From contig NZ_CP107785.1 in the NCBI RefSeq assembly GCF_036345915.1, positions 1,798,001 to 1,862,000 on the forward strand: 64,000 bases of DNA, in the 5' to 3' direction. Made by a program: the position numbers and the translations under genes. The notes under the pieces were generated by a model. The model had not been told where the DNA came from. It searched no databases and was given only the letters and a program-made list of their open reading frames with translations. This document shows, piece after piece, positions 26,449 through 32,984 of this stretch (its first letter is position 1; the number at the start of each line of letters is the position of its first letter). Origin of the DNA: Nocardia sp. NBC_00565 (GTDB lineage Bacteria > Actinomycetota > Actinomycetes > Mycobacteriales > Mycobacteriaceae).

Positions 26449-26794
26449 ACGGTAGATCGAACAGATTCGGCTGCCCGGACCGATATCGCGCGGCATCCAT
26501 CTGCCGGAACGGCTCGAACGCCGGAATCGAATCGCGAGTGAACAGCTGAGCGCGTGCGGCATTGGAGCCGGACGCGCCCAGCAGCGCGTTCACCGCGGTC
26601 CGACCCGCCTCGTTCGCCCCCTCCATCGTGGTACTGGCCACTTCGCCGGAGCGTCGTTGCGCGCGGTCTACGGTGGCCAGATATCCAAGCGGCCAACGGA
26701 TTAGCGTTGCGCGGCCGGTCTCGACAGCTCCGATTCGGACATTCGCGACGTGGTGTTCGGCCAGGTGGCCGACGGCACCCGGGTGGGGTAAATT
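26447..26794 (-). pseudogene. 3' remnant of an FAD-dependent oxidoreductase
   Basis: The minus-strand frame is open from 26794 to a TAG at 26447, about 115 codons, and reads as a coherent protein end. Its key segments are H-V-A-N-V-R-I-G-A-V-E-T-G, R-W-P-L-G-Y-L-A-T-V-D and then S-T-T-M-E-G-A-N-E-A-G-R-T-A-V-N-A-L-L. The T-M-E-G-A-N-E-A-G-R motif is how many FAD-dependent amine-oxidase/desaturase-like enzymes end. An in-frame TGA at 26795-26797 closes it upstream and no FAD-binding N-terminus exists, so about three quarters of the gene is gone. Confidence 0.55.
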
Positions 26795-26858
26795 TCACAT
26801 CGAGTTCGTGCCCGGCACGGACCGACCCGCGGGGGACCGGCGGGAGGACTGAGGGACT

Positions 26859-28229
26859 GTGGGGACCGAGGGCTCGGTAGCCGAACGTATCGCCGTCGAC
26901 GAGCGCGAGATCCGAGTGCTCGTCGAGAACGGCGAGTACTGGCTGCGCAACCGTGGTGATATCGCGATGATGGTCGTCACCGTCGATCGGATCCGGGCGC
27001 GCTGGCCCCGGGCGCGCATCGGTGTACTGACCCATCAGCCCAGCGTATTGCGGGGTTTGTTACCGGAGGCGGAGCCGATCAGCGGACCCGATTGGAGCTG
27101 GGGCGCCGAAGGCTGGCACGGGCTGCTGACGCGGACCGCGGGCACGAAAGTGGTCGGACCGGCGGCGTTGTGGTGGCGGGCGACCACGGACGGACCGAAG
27201 GATCGGCTGCGCGCGATCCGCACGCGCGCTCGCGGCGATACCGACACCACCGAGCAGTGCGTGGTCGCACCGGAACTCGAGTTTCCGGTGGAGATCCCGG
27301 CGGCGGTCGAACAGGCCTCGCTGGTGCTCGCGAACGGCGGCGGCTATATGACCGATGTCGACCGCTACCAGGCGCACCGCACCCTCAACCTGCTCGAACA
27401 TGCCTGCGCGCTCGGCATTCCGACCGCCCTGATCGGTCAGGGCATGGGCCCCATGCGCGACCCGTACTTGTTACGCCGGGCCGCCGAGGTGCTGCCGAAG
27501 GTCGATTTCGTGGCGCTGCGCGAGGGGCGGCGCGGCCCGGAGTTGCTCGGTACGTTCGGCGTCACATCCGATCGAGTCCTGGTCACCGGCGACGACGCGG
27601 TCGAATTCGCCTATCGCAGCCGCGATGCCAGGATCGGCGCCGATATCGGCGTGTGTCTGCGCGTCGCGGACTACGCGCAGGTCAGCGCGGAAGCGCAGGC
27701 GATTGTCGGAGAGGTTGTCCGCACCCGCGCCGCGGAATTGGACGCCGGGCTGGTGCCGCTGATCATCTCCGAATACGCCTCCGAGGATCGGCTCTCGACG
27801 TTGCCGCTGCTGGCGGGTGCGATCAAGCCGCAGCCGCCGGTCGGTCGTGGCGGCACCGCGCAGGAGGTGGCCCGCCAGGTCGGGCAGTGCCGGGTGCTGG
27901 TGACCAGCGCCTACCATCTGGCCGTCTTCGCACTCGCGCAGGGTATTCCGGCCGTCGGCATCACCGCCTCGGAGTACTACGACGATAAATTCCACGGACT
28001 GGCGCAGATGTTCGGGGCGGGTCTGCGGGTGGTGCATCTGAACGATCCCAAACTGGAACAAGAACTGACCATGGCGGTCGACGAGCTGTGGGACGATGCA
28101 CCTGCGCTCCGAGATCCGCTGCAACAGCGCGCCGTCGAACAGATCGACGCCGGCCGTAGTGGACTGGAACGAGTGTTCGGATTGGTGGAAAGTGGACCGG
28201 TTCGGCCGGTCCCTCGATCAGGGGGTTAA
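26859..28229 (+). CDS. Polysaccharide pyruvyl transferase family protein
   Basis: A 456-residue protein of the CsaB/WcaK-like family: N-G-E-Y-W-L-R-N-R-G-D near the start, A-N-G-G-G-Y-M-T-D, G-Q-G-M-G-P, and the C-terminal T-S-A-Y-H-L-A-V-F-A-L-A-Q-G-I-P. Members add ketal pyruvate to sugars of surface polymers. GTG start with GGGAGG about 12 bases upstream. A TnpB element begins directly after the stop, and the last residues (S-G-P-V-R-P-V-P-R-S-G-G) look non-native, so the C-terminus may have been trimmed by the insertion. Confidence 0.82.
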   Translation: MGTEGSVAERIAVDEREIRVLVENGEYWLRNRGDIAMMVVTVDRIRARWPRARIGVLTHQPSVLRGLLPEAEPISGPDWSWGAEGWHGLLTRTAGTKVVGPAALWWRATTDGPKDRLRAIRTRARGDTDTTEQCVVAPELEFPVEIPAAVEQASLVLANGGGYMTDVDRYQAHRTLNLLEHACALGIPTALIGQGMGPMRDPYLLRRAAEVLPKVDFVALREGRRGPELLGTFGVTSDRVLVTGDDAVEFAYRSRDARIGADIGVCLRVADYAQVSAEAQAIVGEVVRTRAAELDAGLVPLIISEYASEDRLSTLPLLAGAIKPQPPVGRGGTAQEVARQVGQCRVLVTSAYHLAVFALAQGIPAVGITASEYYDDKFHGLAQMFGAGLRVVHLNDPKLEQELTMAVDELWDDAPALRDPLQQRAVEQIDAGRSGLERVFGLVESGPVRPVPRSGG

Positions 28230-28380
28230 CGCTTCTCTCGCCTGAAGGCGGGAGATTTCACGCTCGGACCGCAACCGGACCAGCCACCCGAGGGAGGTGA
28301 TCGGATTGTCTGACGTCGTCAACACGTGTGTGGCCGCGCTCTGCCACAGCCAGAATCACTCTGGCGGCGTTCTGATCCCG
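28230..28380 (-). ncRNA. Possible omega-RNA (reRNA) of TnpB
   Basis: TnpB proteins use a guide RNA made from the 3' end of tnpB and the element's right end, followed by flanking DNA as guide. By that rule the scaffold would cover roughly this interval, including the hairpin at 28235-28254. The guide would be copied from bases just below 28230, the 3' end of the pyruvyltransferase gene. Inferred from the family; limits approximate. Confidence 0.3.
28235..28254 (-). repeat. Right-end hairpin of the TnpB element
   Basis: CTCTCGCC (28235-28242) and GGCGGGAG (28247-28254) pair over 8 bp with one T-G, closed by TGAA. It lies 4 bases past the tnpB stop. IS605-type right ends carry such hairpins, and the same RNA forms the 3' part of the omega-RNA scaffold. 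Confidence 0.65.
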
Positions 28381-29418
28381 ACAGGCGGTAAACCCGCAGC
28401 CGTGGCACCGGAAGATTCGTTCGGCGAGTCCGAGGGGCTGCTTGGCTCTCGCGAAACACCTCGAACACGTCATCGTCGTATAAGCGGGCCGCACCAACAC
28501 CACCCTCCGGCCGGCCCGCATACCACGCTCGATCAATTCGGTCTTCGCCGCGCCGATAGCCGCATCGGCGGCCTTACGCGCCAGCGTGGATTTGGCCAGA
28601 AACTTCGGCGTGAAGTCCTCCACCGCGATCAAACCATGGTGGTCGACAACGCTTTTCGCCCACACCCGCGCATCATGCCGGGTTTGACGGGCAGCCTTGA
28701 TGTGCAGCTTCGCGGCCTCGCGGGCCGCCCGGTGATACCCCCTCGACTGCGGGCCGCGTTTACTGCGGCGACGCCTAGCCATCTTGCGTTGCGCCCGCGC
28801 GAGTTCGGCGGCACAGCGTGCACGATGTCCGCGATAGGGCAGATCGAACGACGGGTCGGTGGTCGTAGCCGTGGCACGCACACCCCAGTCGATCCCGATC
28901 GTGCTCTCGGCCACGGGTGCGGGATCGACGGTGCGGCGCACGACGAACGAGGCATACCAGTGCCCGAGCGAATCTCGAGTGACGCGCACGCTGGTCGGTT
29001 CGGACGGCAACTCCCGCGACCACACCACCGGAATGCTCACCCCTTTGGCCAGCACGAGCCGCCCGTCGCGGAGGCTGAACCCACGCTTCGTGTACTCCAG
29101 CGACAGCGCGGACGTCTTGCGGGGTTTGAACACCGGCCGACCCCGGCCCTTGACGGTGAACGACTGAGCAAGCGCCTGCGCATACGTTCGCAGCGTCTGC
29201 TGCTGGGCGACCTGCGAACCCTCCCGCAACCACACGCTCCCCGCGCGGGCCGCGGTCAAGAGCTTGCCCAGTGTGCCGTACGTCGGCTTGTTGCCCGACT
29301 TCTGTTGGTGGACAGCCTCATTCCACAGGAACCGGCAGCGATGCCACTCGGCCAGCAAAATCGACTGCGCGGCGCGGCCCGGCCGCAGCCGATAGTTGTA
29401 CCGCACCACCTCCTCCAT
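28258..29418 (-). CDS. tnpB: TnpB RNA-guided nuclease (IS605 OrfB)
   Basis: A 386-residue TnpB with an apparently intact RuvC site: Asp177 (G-I-D-W-G), Glu267 (V-E-D-F) and Asp348 (C-R-D-Q-N-A). The zinc ribbon has Cys318, Cys321, Cys338 and Cys341. The N-terminus R-Y-N-Y-R-L-R-P and the Arg-rich linker (M-A-R-R-R-R-S-K-R) are typical. The ATG at 29416-29418 is preceded by sequence without a strong ribosome site; the frame is open to 29466. It would cut DNA next to a TAM under guide-RNA control, favouring retention of the element. Confidence 0.9.
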   Translation of the reverse strand: MEEVVRYNYRLRPGRAAQSILLAEWHRCRFLWNEAVHQQKSGNKPTYGTLGKLLTAARAGSVWLREGSQVAQQQTLRTYAQALAQSFTVKGRGRPVFKPRKTSALSLEYTKRGFSLRDGRLVLAKGVSIPVVWSRELPSEPTSVRVTRDSLGHWYASFVVRRTVDPAPVAESTIGIDWGVRATATTTDPSFDLPYRGHRARCAAELARAQRKMARRRRSKRGPQSRGYHRAAREAAKLHIKAARQTRHDARVWAKSVVDHHGLIAVEDFTPKFLAKSTLARKAADAAIGAAKTELIERGMRAGRRVVLVRPAYTTMTCSRCFARAKQPLGLAERIFRCHGCGFTACRDQNAARVILAVAERGHTRVDDVRQSDHLPRVAGPVAVRA

Positions 29419-29531
29419 GCCCGCGAATCTAGCCGACACCACCGACACATCACCCCGACCCAACAACCTCGATTAGGAGGACGGCGCTTGCTCACCCTCG
29501 CGAACGATAGAGTCTCCGCGCCCAACATCCG

Positions 29532-30368
29532 ATGACGACGCTGTCGGTATGCGTTCCGGCCTATAACTCTGGCCGGACGCTCGCCACGACACTGCGGTCG
29601 GTCCTCGACCAGGACGCGGAATTCGAACTGGTCGTTCTGGACAACGCGAGTACGGACGACACGTCGGAGATCGCGAAATCGTTCGACGATCCGCGAATCC
29701 GGTTGTTGCGCAACGACACCGTGCTCCCGATCGGTGAGAACTGGGACAAGGCGATCCGTGCCTGCACCGGTCAGCTGATCAAGGTCGTCTGCGCCGATGA
29801 CGTGCTGCGGCCCGATGCGCTCAGTACGCAACTCGCGGTGATGTCCGATCCGTCGATCGCGATCTCCTCCAGTCGCTTCGAGGTGATCGATGAGGACGGC
29901 GAGGTGCTGGAGTCCGGACTCGGCCTGGCCGGTCTGGCAGGTCGGCAGACGCCGCGGGCGTTGGCGCGCACCATTGTCCGTCGCGGACCAGCGGATTTCG
30001 GGCCGACCGCCGCGGCGATGTTCTACCGCGAGCACTACAACCGCGTCGGCGGATTGCGCGGCGATCTGGTGTTCCCGATGGATGTGGACCTGTTCGCGCG
30101 GGTCTCGTCGTTCGGCGTCTTCTTCGGTATGACCGAAATCCTGGCCGCCTGGCGCAATTCATCGTTCAACCTGTGCAGCCAAACCTCCACGGTAAGCAAG
30201 CTGACCGATATGTATCGCTTCCACCACCGCATCGCCAGCGACTATCCGGAGCTGGTGCATCGCGGCGATGTGCTGGCCGGTGACGCGCGGTTGGCCAAGG
30301 CGGCGTGGCACCGCCTGCGGGTGCGCACCGTCGCGACCGTCCGTCACCGCCCGGACCTGCTCGTCTGA
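29532..30368 (+). CDS. GT2 family glycosyltransferase
   Basis: A 278-residue GT-A enzyme: S-V-C-V-P-A-Y-N-S-G-R-T-L, V-L-D-N-A-S-T-D-D-T, V-C-A-D-D-V (metal-binding DxD-type region) and F-P-M-D-V-D-L-F-A-R. It is an inverting transferase acting on a nucleotide sugar. The ATG at 29532 overlaps a TGA at 29533-29535 that ends a short frame (L-T-L-A-N-D-R-V-S-A-P-N-I-R). That tail may be the original C-terminus of the gene upstream before the TnpB element landed, since ATGA overlaps are the rule in this locus. Confidence 0.88.
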   Translation: MTTLSVCVPAYNSGRTLATTLRSVLDQDAEFELVVLDNASTDDTSEIAKSFDDPRIRLLRNDTVLPIGENWDKAIRACTGQLIKVVCADDVLRPDALSTQLAVMSDPSIAISSSRFEVIDEDGEVLESGLGLAGLAGRQTPRALARTIVRRGPADFGPTAAAMFYREHYNRVGGLRGDLVFPMDVDLFARVSSFGVFFGMTEILAAWRNSSFNLCSQTSTVSKLTDMYRFHHRIASDYPELVHRGDVLAGDARLAKAAWHRLRVRTVATVRHRPDLLV

Positions 30369-30516
30369 CGCCGTAGCTCGCGGTTTCGCCGCCCTGCTCT
30401 CGCGGCGTATGACGAATCCGACACCTAAGGGACTATTAACTATTCCGTTGCCGATGCGCGCGGTTCAGCGAGTCGAAGTAGAACGGGGTGGCGGGGACTC
30501 GCGGTAGGAAGCGTTG

Positions 30517-31758
30517 GTGTGGATGATTATTGACCAGGTATCGCACGTGACGGGGCTGGCGGGCACACTTCCGGACGAGCGGGGACGCTTCGGTGCGTTC
30601 GGCGGTCGATATGTTCCCGAAGGTTTGATGGCGGCATTGCTGGAGCTGGAAGAGACCTATCTGCTGGCGCGGGCCGATTCCCGATTCAGCGCTGAGCTCG
30701 GCGAATTGCTGCGCACCCGGGTGGGCCGTCCGACGCTGCTGCATCAGGTGCCGCGCTTCGCGCAGACGCTGGCGGTGCCGGGTGTGCGGGTGTATCTGAA
30801 ACGCGAGGATATGACGCATACCGGTGCGCACAAGATCAATAACGCGCTGGGACAGGGTTTGCTGGCCAAGCGGATGGGCAAGACTCGGATCATCGCCGAG
30901 ACCGGTGCGGGACAGCACGGGGTGGCGGTGGCGACCGTCTGCGCGATGCTCGGCATGACGTGCGTGATCTATATGGGCGCCCACGATATGCGGCGACAGG
31001 CTTCTAATGTCATGCGGATGAAACTGCTCGGCGCCGAGGTGCGGGCGGTGGATACCGGCAGTCGCCGGCTCAAGGACGCCATCAGCGAGTCGGTCCGCGA
31101 TTGGGTGGCCAACCTCGCCACCACCCACTATCTGTTCGGCACCTCGGCTGGGCCGGCGCCGTATCCGATGATCGTGCGCGACCTGCAGACGGTGATCGGT
31201 ATGGAAACCAGAAACCAGATCTTGCAGGCCGAAGGCCGTCTGCCGGATTACCTGGTCGCGTGTGTCGGCGGCGGGAGCAACGCCATCGGTCTGTTCCACC
31301 CCTTCGTCGATGATCCCCTGGTCGAGCTGATCGGCGTCGAGGCCGCGGGCCACGGTGTCGAGACCGGCGACCATGCCGCGACTCTGAGCGCGGGCAGCCC
31401 TGGCGAAATGGACGGCGCCTACAGCTATCTCCTGCAGGACGACGACGGACAGATCACCCGGACGCACAGTATCGCCGCGGGCCTGGACTATCCCGGCGTC
31501 GGCCCGGAACTGAGCTACCTCAAGGACAACGGCCGCGTCACCTACCGCACGGCCACCGACGCCGTTGCCCTGCACGGCCTGCACACACTCACCCGCACCG
31601 AAGGCATCATCGCGGCCCTCGAATCCGCCCACGCCGTCGGCTATTTGCTGGAAATGGCCGAGCACGGCGACCTGCCCGCCGATTCGACGGTCGTACTCGG
31701 ACTGTCCGGGCGCGGTGACAAGGATCTCGCCATCGCGGCGGAGCGGCTGATCCGGTAA
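30517..31758 (+). CDS. trpB: Orphan tryptophan synthase beta chain (TrpB-like)
   Basis: About 413 residues with the TrpB fold: [10 protein letters not shown], the PLP lysine in H-T-G-A-H-K-I-N-N (about Lys106), the catalytic glutamate region E-T-G-A-G-Q-H-G, and the phosphate loop G-G-G-S-N-A. The canonical enzyme joins indole and serine with TrpA. No trpA, trpC or other trp gene is in the window. Several normally strict segments differ, for example R-R-Q-A-S-N-V where E-R-Q-A-L-N-V is usual. Start is ambiguous: TTG 30514, GTG 30517 or ATG 30523; AGGAA at 30506-30510 favours the GTG. Confidence 0.82.
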   Translation: MWMIIDQVSHVTGLAGTLPDERGRFGAFGGRYVPEGLMAALLELEETYLLARADSRFSAELGELLRTRVGRPTLLHQVPRFAQTLAVPGVRVYLKREDMTHTGAHKINNALGQGLLAKRMGKTRIIAETGAGQHGVAVATVCAMLGMTCVIYMGAHDMRRQASNVMRMKLLGAEVRAVDTGSRRLKDAISESVRDWVANLATTHYLFGTSAGPAPYPMIVRDLQTVIGMETRNQILQAEGRLPDYLVACVGGGSNAIGLFHPFVDDPLVELIGVEAAGHGVETGDHAATLSAGSPGEMDGAYSYLLQDDDGQITRTHSIAAGLDYPGVGPELSYLKDNGRVTYRTATDAVALHGLHTLTRTEGIIAALESAHAVGYLLEMAEHGDLPADSTVVLGLSGRGDKDLAIAAERLIR

Positions 31759-31796
31759 GGCGGCTCGCTGTCGGTGCCGCATGCCAGGATGGCCGG

Positions 31797-32082
31797 ATGA
31801 GCCCTGTCGCGACCCAGATCGCTGAGCACACAGTCGAATTGGCGATGGATTACGGCTGCCCGGATACGGCATTCCCGAGGATTCGCCGATGCCCGAGTCG
31901 ACGGCACCGGTGGATTCGGCGGAGCCGGAATGGATCACCGTCATGGATGCCGAAGGCCCCCGACAAGTCCATATCGATGAACTGAAGGCGGAGGGCGCGG
32001 CGGCGCAGCGCGCGCTCTCACGTTCGGTGCCGATGCATCGGTGTTATTCGCCGAGATCGATAGCGAGTTCCTCGAGCGCTGA
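31797..32082 (+). pseudogene. Decayed small gene, frames shifted twice
   Basis: Three consecutive coding-like pieces lie in different frames: M-S-P-V-A-T-Q-I-A-E-H-T-V-E-L-A-M-D-Y-G (frame from 31797), then E-W-I-T-V-M-D-A-E-G-P-R-Q-V-H-I-D-E-L-K (about 31925-32010), then G-A-D-A-S-V-L-F-A-E-I-D-S-E-F-L-E-R ending at TGA 32080-32082. Each change equals loss of one base. Joined, they would give a protein of about 95 residues that I do not recognise. Sequencing error is the alternative. A lone 69-residue frame at 31889-32098 covers only the middle piece. Confidence 0.4.
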
Positions 32083-32486
32083 TCACGACTGTCCATAAAC
32101 CGGTGTGGCGCCCGAAGTCCGGACAAGCTGAGAGGTTTCTGCCGACGCCATCGAACAAGTGGCAACAACGAGGTCGTGCCCTTCGTTCGGTCCCGAGCGT
32201 CCGCGCCGGGAGCAGCCGATGGAGACCCGTCCGCTGTCGGCCGCCAAGCGGGGTCACCGGGCTGGCGTCGTCGGGGTAGACGCTGGTGGCCTCAGCGCCA
32301 CGGCCATCGCCACACGATCCTGCTGCGCCGGCGACGTAACCAGACCACCGGCAAACGAGTCCAGCAGCTCGTCCACGCGCACCAACCCACCGACGGCCAT
32401 ACCCCAACGGTCAGCTAATTGCTTAGCGCAAGTAATCTATGTATAGTTGCGTACCGCAAGTAACTAATATCGTGCTGGGAGTGGGC
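32083..32486. other. 404 bp upstream of marR without a convincing gene
   Basis: Several short frames exist on both strands. The best is a 48-codon minus-strand frame (32254-32400, with R-V-D-E-L-L-D-S-F-A-G-G-L-V), which lacks a clear family. The stretch ends with the marR promoter and operators at 32419-32459. It may be old mobile-element debris. Confidence 0.4.
32419..32459 (+). promoter_or_regulatory. marR promoter with two operator palindromes
   Basis: -35 TTGCTT (32419-32424) and -10 TATAGT (32442-32447) are 17 bp apart. Two related palindromes overlap them: TTGCTTAGCGCAA (32419-32431) and TTGCGTACCGCAA (32447-32459), 28 bp apart, each followed by GTAA. A MarR dimer on either site would occlude RNA polymerase, so this looks like autorepression of the marR-MFS-yceI operon. 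Confidence 0.72.
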
Positions 32487-32984
32487 ATGGCAGTGTCATC
32501 CAATACGGCTCAGAGTCTGATAAAGGAGCTCTATTTCATGGGCCGGGCGATCCGCGCTGCCCTCTCTCACCCGGAAGAAGGGCACCTGCTTCCAGGCGGT
32601 ATCGGCGTGCTGGGCTCGCTCGAGGCCAAGGGGCCGTGCCGGCAGGTGGATCTGGCTGTGGACTTGTGTATCAGCCCATCGACATTGAGCAGGCATGTCG
32701 CCGAGCTGGTGAGCTCCGGCGACATTGCCCGCCATGCCGATCCCAGCGACGGCCGGGCCACCCTCATCCAAATCACCGACGAAGGACGTGATCTGCTGCG
32801 GCGCGTCCAAGTGTCGCGGTCACACGGATTGCAGGCTGCTCTCGCCGATTGGAGCGAGGACGAAGCCGAGCAGGCCGCCATGGTTGTTCAGAAGCTCAGG
32901 AAGTCACTGGCCGCAGTTGCGCACCACACCACGGTGGGCGAGTGCCAGCCGGTTTCGACAGAAAGTCAGGAAGTGGATGTCTAA
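32487..32984 (+). CDS. MarR family transcriptional regulator
   Basis: A 165-residue winged-helix regulator: Q-V-D-L-A-V-D-L-C-I-S-P-S-T-L-S-R-H-V (HTH) followed by A-D-P-S-D-G-R-A-T-L-I-Q-I-T-D-E-G (wing). GGGAG at 32477-32481 is five bases before ATG 32487. The operon's MFS gene starts inside its last codons. It is the likely repressor acting at the palindromes just upstream and may respond to a compound exported by the transporter. Confidence 0.9.
   Translation: MAVSSNTAQSLIKELYFMGRAIRAALSHPEEGHLLPGGIGVLGSLEAKGPCRQVDLAVDLCISPSTLSRHVAELVSSGDIARHADPSDGRATLIQITDEGRDLLRRVQVSRSHGLQAALADWSEDEAEQAAMVVQKLRKSLAAVAHHTTVGECQPVSTESQEVDV

Larger units (their letters stand above)
28230..29480 (-). mobile_element. 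IS200/IS605-type element with tnpB only
   Basis: A TnpB gene with a hairpin-bearing right end at 28235-28254 and no Y1 transposase (tnpA), so it needs a helper to move. The right boundary is close to 28230, at the stop of the pyruvyltransferase gene. The left boundary is not clear and is placed loosely within 29420-29490. It sits between two plus-strand polysaccharide genes in the opposite orientation. Confidence 0.6.

Noticed and set aside
32254..32400. 48-codon minus-strand frame with a plausible amphipathic helix
   Set aside because: Too short and without recognised relatives or a clear ribosome site; mentioned only as part of the gene-free stretch.
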